23,936 bases of DNA from JBARRO01 sp049644265 (GTDB lineage Bacteria; Bacteroidota; Ignavibacteria; UBA10030): assembly GCA_049644265.1 (NCBI GenBank), contig JBARRO010000050.1, positions 1 to 23,936 of the forward strand. The letters run 5' to 3'. The position numbers and the translations under genes were made by a program. A model generated the notes under the pieces. That model did no database searches. It saw only the letters and a program-made list of their open reading frames with translations, and was not told the DNA's origin. The stretch's first letter is position 1. The number at the start of each line of letters is the position of its first letter. Positions 1 through 7,631 of the stretch are shown piece by piece.

Positions 1-126
1 GGCGTTGACCGCTTCCTGAATGGTCTTGAAATTCCCGCTGGAGTCCTTTGCCACGATGAAATCATAGGTTTGGGACGCAGCCGGTTGTTGAAGGGCAAAG
101 AGAGCGGCAAAAAGAACCCACCTCAT
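1..126 (-). CDS. Pectin methylesterase (CE8), N-terminal fragment cut by the window edge
   Basis: Only the first 42 codons are in the window, starting at an ATG at 126. The product begins with a short signal peptide (MRWVLFAALFALQQPAASQ) followed by YDFIVAKDSSGNFKTIQEA. This matches the usual first strand of the CE8 right-handed beta-helix, where 'VAKDGSGNFKTIQEAVNA' is near-universal. Members of the family remove methyl esters from homogalacturonan, making it a substrate for pectate lyases. An AAAGGA Shine-Dalgarno-like sequence lies just upstream, and the gene follows the alpha/beta hydrolase stop by 19 bp, so it is probably the next gene of the same operon. The catalytic Asp residues lie outside the window. 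Export to the periplasm or beyond is inferred from the signal peptide. The family call rests on this short N-terminus but is a strong match. Confidence 0.85.
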   Translation of the reverse strand, partial: MRWVLFAALFALQQPAASQTYDFIVAKDSSGNFKTIQEAVNA

Positions 127-145
127 AAGAATCCTTTGTTATACT

Positions 146-1132
146 TCAATCATCGAAGGTTTTGTGAAGAAAGGCAAGGATGAATTCAGAAGTTGGTTCG
201 AACCACGGATGGAACAGCCAGAAGGGATGGGGGGTGTCGGGAATCGTTTGAACTTCGGTATAGATATTGAACTTGTTGAGGATCGCGATAAGTTCATCAC
301 GGCCGGCGTGGTATCGGGGCAGGGCACTGTTGATGAAAATCGTGGGAGGAGTGTCCGGGCCGGCATAGGTGATGGGAGACGCTTCTTTCCAGATTTCGAG
401 ATTCTCTTTATATGAGGCTCCAAACCAGCGGTGCGCAGCCGACGGCTTTCCTGGATTGCTGTCAATGGCGCTGTCCGCAGGATTGATGAAGTTCAGGATC
501 CCGTCAACATTGATGACGGCTTGAACTTTTGTGGAAATTCCTGAATTCCCCTCGTCACCTTCGAACTTCTTCAAGTCCCCGGTGGAACCAAGAAACGAGG
601 CCAGCTCTCCACCCGCAGAACAGCCATACACCGCAATCTTGCCCGGGTCAATGTTGCAGGATGAAGCGTCTGCCCGCATCCACCGAATTGCGGCTTTGAG
701 GTCGTAGATTGCCGCAGGATAGAGAGCCTCCGGGGAGAGGCGATATTCCACCGTCGCGGTTGCGAAGCCGTTCGCCGCAAGGAGTTGCGCCATAGGCCAC
801 TCCATCTCACGATTCCCCGAGCTCCAACCACCTCCGTAAATAAGAACCACCCCCGGCCGTGGCTTGTTGTTCTCCGAGTTCGGAAGAAAGAGGTCCAGAT
901 GGAGGTCTCTCGTCCCAATACGCGCATAAACGATGTTTTCTTTCGCGATGACATTCTGGGGGAGTGAAGGAATGACGAGCGTGGCCTGAGGATGGCTCCT
1001 GCGGATTTTTTCTGCGGTGTTGTGAATCGTAAAGGAGGTGTCGCACGGGATATCGGGAGGAATTTGCCGGGCCTCCACACCCGACACAGCAACCGCGAGG
1101 AAGAGAACGATTCGAACAACCCGCGAGATCAT
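146..1132 (-). CDS. Secreted alpha/beta hydrolase, BD-FAE/acetyl-esterase type
   Basis: A 328-residue protein with an N-terminal signal peptide (about residues 1-21) and an alpha/beta-hydrolase core. The oxyanion-hole motif appears as YGGGW (99-103) instead of HGGGW. The nucleophile elbow is GCSAGG with Ser172. The C-terminal part has HAGRDE (275-280) and HPFWLFHPW (302-310), where the acid and histidine of the triad probably lie. Proteins of this shape are carbohydrate esterases that remove acetyl or feruloyl groups, and from memory close relatives sit beside or fused to CE8 pectinesterases in Bacteroidota. Here the CE8 gene is the next gene downstream, which fits pectin de-esterification. 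The start overlaps the pectate lyase stop by 4 bp (ATGA), implying translational coupling. The exact ester cleaved cannot be read from sequence. Confidence 0.85.
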   Translation of the reverse strand: MISRVVRIVLFLAVAVSGVEARQIPPDIPCDTSFTIHNTAEKIRRSHPQATLVIPSLPQNVIAKENIVYARIGTRDLHLDLFLPNSENNKPRPGVVLIYGGGWSSGNREMEWPMAQLLAANGFATATVEYRLSPEALYPAAIYDLKAAIRWMRADASSCNIDPGKIAVYGCSAGGELASFLGSTGDLKKFEGDEGNSGISTKVQAVINVDGILNFINPADSAIDSNPGKPSAAHRWFGASYKENLEIWKEASPITYAGPDTPPTIFINSALPRYHAGRDELIAILNKFNIYTEVQTIPDTPHPFWLFHPWFEPTSEFILAFLHKTFDD

Positions 1133-2859
1133 TTCACAAGGACCATTTTCTTCACTGCGACGAAATCTGGAGTCCGGAGGCGATAGAAATATACGCCGGT
1201 GGGAAGTGTTGAGGCATTGAATTCGACCTTATAGGCACCAGCTGCCCTGTATCCTTCCGCCAGCACTGCCACCTCCCTGCCTAGCAGATCAAATACTCCG
1301 AGGCTTAGCCAACTGAACACCGACAACTGATAACTGATTACTGTCGTCGGATTAAACGGATTCGGATAATTCTGTCCAAGCGAAAACTGTGCCGGGATTG
1401 GATCTTGTTCCGTTGCAACTTCCGTTGTTGTCGAAGGATTACTCCCTGCGAGCCCGTTGATATATTTCTCCAGCATCGTATATCCGTCGCTCCCCGTGAC
1501 GTTTCTGTCGCTTGCATCATTGAGATTGAGCAGGTTCGCGGTTTCCCAATCGTCCGGCATGCCGTCCTGATCGGAGTCGACCGGAGCCGCGAGGCTGTCC
1601 AACGCCGGCCACCCGCCGACATCGGTTTGACTATCGATGATTCCGTAGACCCTCGTGGTATCGAATCCCTGAGCGATCGCATACGTTCTTCCCCCGTATG
1701 TCACAGTGCCGTTCAGGGCTTCATACACGATGCGTCTGTCCACTGTATCCCGTTTGGGAGCGGCGGCGCCGGCATAATCCAGCACCAGGTTGAACGCCTC
1801 GGCAGCTGTCTGCGTGGTTACGGGCTCATACGGGAACGGCATGGAGGCCTTGATCGAGTTGATATCGGACGGCACGATGGAAGGATTGACTCCCCCGGCC
1901 CAGTTATCGTTTGTGACGGTGGAATTCCCCACCACGTAATTCCCGTTGATGTACCATTTCCCGAGCGTGTCCGACGGCTGGTAGATTCTTGACTTCACTC
2001 CGTTTTTTGTCGCGGGCCCCGGCTTGTAGTAGTTGTTGACAAAATTGGCTGTGCTCGCTTCACCACCGTACGCGCTGTTGAATCCCCAATTGTAAATGAC
2101 GTTGTTCCGGACGTCAACGTTGAAACAGGGAGTTGTGGTATTCAGTCCCGAGAGTCGCGGATTGCGACTCGAATGATGAGCGAGCAGATTATGATGGAAG
2201 GATGTGTGATCGTGCCCGCCCCAAATACCGCCGTACCCATGAGCTCCTTTGGGATGGCTGGAATTGTAGAGGCTTTCGCTGATGATGCACCACTGGACCG
2301 TCACATAGTCATTCCCGTAATAGGACAGCGTTTCATCCTCGCTCCAGCTTGCAGAGCAGTGGTCGACGATGATGTTCTTCTTATAACCGGTCGTTGCATT
2401 GGTAAATCCGCTCATCGCGTCGCTCTCACCTCCCGTTTCATCCCCGAGTCGGACGCGTAGATAGCGAACGATGACCTCATTCGCACTGACAATCAGCGAA
2501 TATTTCCTCAGGCAGATGCCGTCGCCCGGCGCTGTTTGGCCGGCGATCGTAATGGAGTCTTTCGTGATTTTCAAGTCTGCGACCAGCTTGACGGTGCCGG
2601 AGACCCTGAACACAATGGTTCTGGCCCCGCTCTGATTGACCGCCCAGCGTAAAGTTCCGATCACATTGGTTGCGGTGGTATCAAAAAGCGTTGTCACCTG
2701 GAGCACCTTTCCGCCCCGCCCTCCCCTGGCAAACCTTCCGCCCCCCTCCCCCCCGGGGAATGCAACCTGCCGAGCTTCCGTCGCCCCTGTAAAGACCATC
2801 AAAAGGGCGAGGAGGAATGCCACTTGAACAACGACTCTCCATGATTTCGACTTTTCCAT
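1129..2859 (-). CDS. Pectate lyase (PL1) with type IX secretion sorting domain
   Basis: A 576-residue secreted enzyme. After a signal peptide (about 1-30) comes AFPGGEGGGRFARGGRGG, the usual start of bacterial PL1 pectate lyases. The parallel beta-helix follows, with VDHCSASWSEDE (166-177) and HHNLLAHHSSRNPR (222-235), the latter holding the conserved Arg-Pro region of the active site. PL1 enzymes cleave de-esterified homogalacturonan by Ca2+-dependent beta-elimination, giving the 4,5-unsaturated ends used by GH105. Residues 428-438 (DSDQDGMPDDW) resemble a thrombospondin-type-3/EF-hand-like Ca2+ loop acting as linker. Residues 491-576 are a Por secretion (TIGR04183-type) C-terminal sorting domain, so the enzyme is probably surface-exposed or released. 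The codons for residues 505-516 contain a run of 7-bp repeats (see the repeat entry). The next gene overlaps its stop by 4 bp. Confidence 0.92.
   Translation of the reverse strand: MEKSKSWRVVVQVAFLLALLMVFTGATEARQVAFPGGEGGGRFARGGRGGKVLQVTTLFDTTATNVIGTLRWAVNQSGARTIVFRVSGTVKLVADLKITKDSITIAGQTAPGDGICLRKYSLIVSANEVIVRYLRVRLGDETGGESDAMSGFTNATTGYKKNIIVDHCSASWSEDETLSYYGNDYVTVQWCIISESLYNSSHPKGAHGYGGIWGGHDHTSFHHNLLAHHSSRNPRLSGLNTTTPCFNVDVRNNVIYNWGFNSAYGGEASTANFVNNYYKPGPATKNGVKSRIYQPSDTLGKWYINGNYVVGNSTVTNDNWAGGVNPSIVPSDINSIKASMPFPYEPVTTQTAAEAFNLVLDYAGAAAPKRDTVDRRIVYEALNGTVTYGGRTYAIAQGFDTTRVYGIIDSQTDVGGWPALDSLAAPVDSDQDGMPDDWETANLLNLNDASDRNVTGSDGYTMLEKYINGLAGSNPSTTTEVATEQDPIPAQFSLGQNYPNPFNPTTVISYQLSVFSWLSLGVFDLLGREVAVLAEGYRAAGAYKVEFNASTLPTGVYFYRLRTPDFVAVKKMVLVK
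1312..1346. repeat. Five-unit heptamer run inside the pectate lyase sorting-domain codons
   Basis: On the plus strand the units read ACTGAAC, ACCGACA, ACTGATA, ACTGATT and ACTGTCG, five consecutive 7-bp units sharing the frame AC(T/C)G. They fall within the pectate lyase coding region and encode roughly TVISYQLSVFS at the start of the sorting domain. Because 7 is not a multiple of 3, each unit is read in a different codon phase. The unit resembles the ACTGGNN units of the long heptamer array at 20237-20476. The corresponding tail of the 523-residue protein has the same length here but no such periodicity. Confidence 0.6.
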
Positions 2860-2883
2860 CAGTATTCGCCCATTTCACAAGAC

Positions 2884-2928
2884 TCCCCGCGCTGCCCGCA
2901 GATTGAACTGTCGGAGGCAATGCGGGGA
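2884..2928 (-). repeat. Intergenic hairpin between the type IX-secreted protein and pectate lyase genes
   Basis: The 96-bp gap between the two genes holds an inverted repeat: TCCCCGC (2884-2890) pairs perfectly with GCGGGGA (2922-2928). After one mismatch the stem can continue with CTGCC (2892-2896) against GGCAA (2916-2920), using one non-Watson-Crick pair. No T-run follows on the minus strand, so it is not a standard intrinsic terminator. An mRNA-processing or stabilising hairpin between cistrons is possible, but that is inference. The long loop lowers confidence. Confidence 0.35.
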
Positions 2929-2955
2929 TCATGAATGAAACACTGCAGGAGTTTC

Positions 2956-4527
2956 CTATTTCACTAAAGCAAGTTTCTTCATCGCTACAAAGTCCCCCGC
3001 AACGAGTCTTGCATAGTAGACTCCGCTGGCAACGCCGATCGCGTTCCACGGAACTGTGTAAGTCCCGGCGGAATACTGTTCATTCGCCAGCTCAGCGATC
3101 TCCCGTCCCAACGCATCGTAAATCTTCAGAGACACGTGCGTTGCGTTGGGAATACCGAACCGGATCACGGTTGAAGGATTGAACGGGTTCGGATAGTTTT
3201 GATCCACAAAGAACGTTTGCGGAACCGCTCCCTGCTCCGGCTGTTCGACAGCTGTGAAGGGTATCTTCAAAGTCCCGCCTTCATTGACGATGGAGCCGCT
3301 CGGTCCGAGTGTAAAGGCAATCGTGTTGTCAAACTGACCTGCTTTCAGATGCAGCACACCGTTGATTTTCGTGGTCTGCGTAAGCGTCACACCACTTGAG
3401 TTGTTAATGGTCAAATCCTTCACCGTTGCCGGCAAAAGGGCTCCGGTGACCTGAGCGGAGGTGGCGTAAAAACCGTAACTCGCTGTTGTGTCCAACGTCT
3501 TTGCTCCAGATCCGGTAAGATTGCCGTTGAGTCCGCTGGGATGTGAACAGATAAACGTCGCTCCCGGAGACAGGGCGAACGTCGTTGAGGACGATGCGCC
3601 CATGTTCGTCGTGTCCATGGTCAGCGTGCAATCGGGGTTGACGACGATTTTGATATTCGAAAGGGATGCGACGCTATTCTTGAAGGTTTGTACACCTGTG
3701 CCGGCAAAAAACAGTGTATCCGGGACGCTCGCGGTTGAGTTTGTCGTAAACGTACCGCCTGTGCCCGGCATCGTCGTCACGTTGCCTTTCACTTTCCAAG
3801 CCACCTGCCCGCCGCTTCCGTTCCCCAGTTGAAATGCCGATGTCGCCGATGCGGTGTCGGTAACGTTGCCATTGACGATGACCTGAATGTAGTGCGTTGG
3901 TGCTCCTGAACCGGTCGCCGTGCAATAGGAGTTGCCGCTTATGTTCAGATTTCCGTTAATGGTGATCACATTGGGAGCGCTTGTGCTCTGTCCGAATGCG
4001 TTGCTTGTGAAACGAAAATAGGTGGCAGTCCCCGTGTTCAGGACATTCACATCTCCTCCTATCGTCAAGCCATTCCACCCGAGGTTCACGCTTGAGGTTT
4101 GGCCGGGGCAGTTCCAGGTAAGATTGTAGAAGTTCTGATTGCCGTTGGAGGGCGCGTTTGCCGTGACGCCTGAGATAAGACACGTGGAGCCGGTTCCCCA
4201 GGTGACCTTCGGAATCGGTGATCCGTTCACAGCGTGCTCGTACACGCCTCCGTTTCCGAATGTCACTTTGGATGAATCAAAGACTCCGATTCTGCCGCTC
4301 AGGTTCTTGAGCGAACCGGTAATCGTGACCTGCACATCGAAAAACAGCGAGTCGGTCGCCTGGACGGTCATCGTTGCGGATCCGGCTGGTACCACGCCAC
4401 CCACCCACGTTGACGTTGAACTCCAATTACCGCCTCCGGTCCCGTTCGTCGTAATTTGCGCGGACGTGAGCGATACAACGCTCATGCTCAGCACAACCAG
4501 CGCGACAAATTGTAACTTGATCTTCAT
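2956..4527 (-). CDS. Type IX-secreted repetitive beta-rich protein, function unknown
   Basis: A 523-residue exported protein: signal peptide (about 1-23), a Ser/Thr/Gly/Asn-rich beta-strand body, and a Por secretion C-terminal sorting domain at 438-523 (QNYPNPFNPSTV...DALGREI...GVYYARL). The N-terminal stretch GGGNWSSTSTWVGGVVPAG resembles the opening of G8-like or beta-strand-repeat modules, and 'GNLNISGN', 'VNGNVT' and 'KVKGNVT' style turns suggest a beta-solenoid. I see no catalytic motif of a known carbohydrate-active family. The start is well supported by GGGAGG upstream of the ATG. It sits between the CE12 and PL1 genes and shares the sorting tail with PL1, so it is probably a surface partner, for example in substrate binding or adhesion. 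That role is inferred only from location. Confidence 0.8.
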   Translation of the reverse strand: MKIKLQFVALVVLSMSVVSLTSAQITTNGTGGGNWSSTSTWVGGVVPAGSATMTVQATDSLFFDVQVTITGSLKNLSGRIGVFDSSKVTFGNGGVYEHAVNGSPIPKVTWGTGSTCLISGVTANAPSNGNQNFYNLTWNCPGQTSSVNLGWNGLTIGGDVNVLNTGTATYFRFTSNAFGQSTSAPNVITINGNLNISGNSYCTATGSGAPTHYIQVIVNGNVTDTASATSAFQLGNGSGGQVAWKVKGNVTTMPGTGGTFTTNSTASVPDTLFFAGTGVQTFKNSVASLSNIKIVVNPDCTLTMDTTNMGASSSTTFALSPGATFICSHPSGLNGNLTGSGAKTLDTTASYGFYATSAQVTGALLPATVKDLTINNSSGVTLTQTTKINGVLHLKAGQFDNTIAFTLGPSGSIVNEGGTLKIPFTAVEQPEQGAVPQTFFVDQNYPNPFNPSTVIRFGIPNATHVSLKIYDALGREIAELANEQYSAGTYTVPWNAIGVASGVYYARLVAGDFVAMKKLALVK

Positions 4528-4562
4528 GACGTCCTCCCAAGTAATGTGAGAAATGATGTTGT

Positions 4563-6086
4563 TTATTTTTCGTGGATTTGAGCAATCCCCAGTAACCAGT
4601 GAAAGAGATTCCGTCCCGCCTTCGCATTTTCGTATTCCGGAGGGAGCTTGCGACCATCTGTATACTCATTGTAAAGCCAGGGATCTCCGCAAGCAAACAC
4701 CACACCTTTTCCGAACCGGGAAGCCGCCATCAGCACTACGCCGTTTTCCGTTAAGATCGGCTCGGCGGGTTTGTTTAATCGAAGTGAGCATACACCCGTT
4801 GCGAAAATTTGTTTCACATTCCTGAAGATGGGATGTTCTGGAAGATCCTTGTTTCTCCCTCCTTCAAACATGTCGCCAGTCACCTTGTGATAGCTGTCCT
4901 CGTTGAAGTGAATGCCAAATCGTTCTGCCAGGTTGTTGAGATGCTCGAATTCCATGTTACCTTTGTCATTTCCGAGAAGAACCAGCACTCCCCCCTGCTC
5001 AACCCACTGGACGAGCGTGCGAATCGATTCTTCCGTAATCTCGTGTGGATGTGGCGATTCCGCAGGTGTATCAGGATCGACAATAATGTAGATGCCGAGA
5101 CGCTTCAGTGATTCTGCAGTCGGCGGGCCTTGCATTGTGTCAAGGTCGGCACCCAGAAGATCGATCGTTCGTCCAAGAAACGAAAACCCGCCGTTGGTCG
5201 TATCTTCCCATGTGTAGTGCCATCGCTCAGACACTGAATCCTTTTTTTGTCTCCACTCATTGTTGAAGTAATAGTCCAATCCCACCACTTTCCCATCCCC
5301 CACGAGTGGCTGTGAAACAGGGCCGACGAGACTTTGAGCCAGCGGCAATTCCAATTGCTTCATTCTATCCACGACGAGAGAGGCCATGGTGATTGCACCA
5401 CCACGCGTGAAGTGTGTGTCGTCTTTCTTCTTGTTCCAGAGGCGAAAGTCGTTTGGTCGCACGCCGGCAAGATAGAGCTTCTTCGATCGTTCATCCCCCA
5501 GGAGTGATACCAGCTTCATCGACATCTCGAACATGTCAATCATCGGCACATGCTCTTCTGCGGCAATCTCTTTGACGACAGCCGGATACTCACCATGAGT
5601 TTCAACGTACCGGCCGTCTTTGTCAAACTGACGGCGAGTAATCGGAGTCAGAAGAATCGGAACGGCACGTTTATCACTCGCATCCTTGATGAATCTCCTG
5701 AGATTGTTCCTGTAATCGGGCCTCGGCGGAGCAAACCGGGCAGTGTCATCGCTCTTGGCGTCGTTATGCCCGAACTGGATAAACACATAATCGCCGGGTC
5801 GGAGTTGTTCGTAGACTTTTTGCCAGCGGCCTTCGAGAAGGAAACTCCGCGTGCTCCGTCCGTTCCTTGCGTGGTTAAAGATCTGAACATCATCCGAAAA
5901 GAACAGCGGCAGCATCTGTCCCCAACCGTGCTCGGGGTTGTCCACGAGTGGCTTGTCCGCCATCGTTGAATCACCGATGAGGAAGATGCGAATGCCCCGC
6001 TCTGAAACCGACGCACCGAGGATGAGCGCACAGAGAATGCCCATCAAGAGCAGCGAACCGGCGGAATATTTTCTGCGGGCGGTCAA
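4563..6086 (-). CDS. CE12-type rhamnogalacturonan acetylesterase fused to a ThuA/GATase-like domain
   Basis: A 507-residue, two-domain secreted protein. Residues 32-250 form an SGNH/GDSL esterase of the CE12 type: IGDST with Ser40, NGRST with Asn75, GHND with Asn108, and DDTH giving Asp222 and His225. CE12 enzymes remove acetyl groups from rhamnogalacturonan. Residues from about 265 (VVGLDYYFNNEW...RWHYTWEDTTNGGFSFLG...IIVDPDT...VEQGGVLVLLGND) form a second domain with a flavodoxin/GATase-like look (DUF4350/ThuA-like). From memory a similar domain is attached to GH105/GH88 proteins in Bacteroidota. The frame begins at a TTG immediately after the upstream TAG stop; it gives a signal peptide with a proper RRK n-region. 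The alternative ATG at 6044 would lose that charged region and has no better ribosome site. Confidence 0.85.
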   Translation of the reverse strand: MTARRKYSAGSLLLMGILCALILGASVSERGIRIFLIGDSTMADKPLVDNPEHGWGQMLPLFFSDDVQIFNHARNGRSTRSFLLEGRWQKVYEQLRPGDYVFIQFGHNDAKSDDTARFAPPRPDYRNNLRRFIKDASDKRAVPILLTPITRRQFDKDGRYVETHGEYPAVVKEIAAEEHVPMIDMFEMSMKLVSLLGDERSKKLYLAGVRPNDFRLWNKKKDDTHFTRGGAITMASLVVDRMKQLELPLAQSLVGPVSQPLVGDGKVVGLDYYFNNEWRQKKDSVSERWHYTWEDTTNGGFSFLGRTIDLLGADLDTMQGPPTAESLKRLGIYIIVDPDTPAESPHPHEITEESIRTLVQWVEQGGVLVLLGNDKGNMEFEHLNNLAERFGIHFNEDSYHKVTGDMFEGGRNKDLPEHPIFRNVKQIFATGVCSLRLNKPAEPILTENGVVLMAASRFGKGVVFACGDPWLYNEYTDGRKLPPEYENAKAGRNLFHWLLGIAQIHEK

Positions 6087-7631
6087 CTATTCAGTCCAGG
6101 GAATCTCATAGGCGATGCTGATCACGAGGTTGTTGGTGATTTCCCGCGTAATGCTGGCGGCATTCGACCAGGTGTCCACGAACTTCATGTCGGAGTATTC
6201 ATACGCGAGATCTATCCGCGCGCCCATCAACGACAGGCCACAGCCAAGTGAATAAACGGGGTAGCTTACAGGATCGCCCCGGATGGCATTCGAAAGTGGT
6301 TCGTATACTTCCATGTAGTTCGTGACTCCCGCGCGGAGAGATAGCCAGGATGCAGCGCGGTACTCGCCGCCCAAATGGAACATCGACGAGGAGAGCCAGG
6401 GAGTCGACACTGTGCCGTTCACATCGGTATATTCTGCCGACGCATAGGACCGGACCTCATACTCCATTCCAAGGGTCAGATTCTCCTTGATGGTGAGGGC
6501 AAATCCGATCGTCCCGCGCCACGGAAGGGCTATCTTATCCTCACCGCTGGCGGTGGACGTCGACGAAACGACGATGGAGTCATACCGGCTCAAGGCGTAA
6601 TGCGTCGCCGCCACGGAATCCGTCGAAATTGTTGCGTTGAACTTTCTCGTGATGGTCGCAGGCGGCGTCAAAGAGAACCCACCGGTCAAATATTTGCCCG
6701 TGAACCGCAGGCCAAGCGTGAATTCCGACCCGCTGAAATCTGAAGTTCCTGTCCTTGTGTAGTTCGTGACTCCCGGCCTGTCGATTCGGAGAGAGTTCGC
6801 AAAGAACACGAATCTCCCGCGCCCGACGCGCGCCTCGAGGTCGTCGGTTGAACCTTTGAGCAGCATCCCGCTCAGTCCGAATGAGAGTTTATCCGAGAGC
6901 GCCAACGAAACAGCTCCGCCGTAGCCGTAAATCGACCCGTCCCGCTTCTGATAGGACTGGTACCATTGGGCGATGTACGGATTGGTATTAAGGCCCTGCG
7001 TGGAAATGGTCCCGTTGAGCACCGAGAGTACCGAAGGGGAGAAACAGTTGTTGTTTCCGTAGTACCAGTTCAGGTTTGCGTATTCAACCGCACCGACACC
7101 GGCCACAATTTTCACGTCTCCCAGAGAGAGCGGAATCGCCACCATTGCCTGAACCGGCATCGCTTTGGCTTTCGATCTGCTCCAATTCGGGCTGATCGTG
7201 TCAAACGGGCGTTGCACAGAATCCGTTTGATCGACGAGGGTTCCCAGCTGACCGTTGTTGTAGGTCAGGATTGTATCTGCAAGCAAGTCCGTCGTGGACT
7301 CCACCAAAGGTGTAAACGCAGAAAACCCCTGCAGGCCTCCGTAGTGTTGGTCCTGTTTGGTGTACCGGGATTGTTGAAGGCCCCCGATCGAGAGCTGGAT
7401 GTTTTGAATCGAAGTCAGCGACGCGGGGTCCGTAAACAAGAGCGACACGTCATTCGTAAACCCGTAGGAAATGCCGGCCGAGCCGCGTGCCGCCGTTGAG
7501 TGGATCGCGGTGTGATTCAATCCCTGAAAAATGAGCGGAGTACCATATCCCTGGCCTGCTGCCTGATCGAATACCACGCAGCAAAGAATCGCACACGATA
7601 AGAATGAGGAGAATTTCATTGCCTGTTTCAT
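6087..7631 (-). CDS. FadL/OmpP1-like outer-membrane beta-barrel protein
   Basis: A 514-residue protein with a signal peptide (about 1-26) and a body of alternating amphipathic strands rich in Gly, Ser, Thr and Tyr. The start GTPLIFQGLNHTA, then GISYGFTNDVSLLFTDPASLTSIQN, resembles the FadL/TodX-type N-terminus (Asn/Asp-Pro-Ala around the hatch). The C-terminal strand LVISIAYEIPWTE ends close to the barrel. Such proteins move hydrophobic or small molecules across the outer membrane. In this locus it may serve oligogalacturonide uptake or accompany the TonB receptor, which is inference. Its ATG overlaps the upstream PorV-like stop by one base (TGATG), with AGGAG about 10 bp before the start. 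The next gene begins directly after its stop. The assignment to FadL rather than to a broader PorV/UPF0164 family is uncertain. Confidence 0.7.
   Translation of the reverse strand: MKQAMKFSSFLSCAILCCVVFDQAAGQGYGTPLIFQGLNHTAIHSTAARGSAGISYGFTNDVSLLFTDPASLTSIQNIQLSIGGLQQSRYTKQDQHYGGLQGFSAFTPLVESTTDLLADTILTYNNGQLGTLVDQTDSVQRPFDTISPNWSRSKAKAMPVQAMVAIPLSLGDVKIVAGVGAVEYANLNWYYGNNNCFSPSVLSVLNGTISTQGLNTNPYIAQWYQSYQKRDGSIYGYGGAVSLALSDKLSFGLSGMLLKGSTDDLEARVGRGRFVFFANSLRIDRPGVTNYTRTGTSDFSGSEFTLGLRFTGKYLTGGFSLTPPATITRKFNATISTDSVAATHYALSRYDSIVVSSTSTASGEDKIALPWRGTIGFALTIKENLTLGMEYEVRSYASAEYTDVNGTVSTPWLSSSMFHLGGEYRAASWLSLRAGVTNYMEVYEPLSNAIRGDPVSYPVYSLGCGLSLMGARIDLAYEYSDMKFVDTWSNAASITREITNNLVISIAYEIPWTE

Noticed and set aside
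6042..6044. ATG start for the CE12 fusion protein
   Set aside because: It would remove the basic n-region of the signal peptide and has no better ribosome site than the TTG at 6086; it remains possible.
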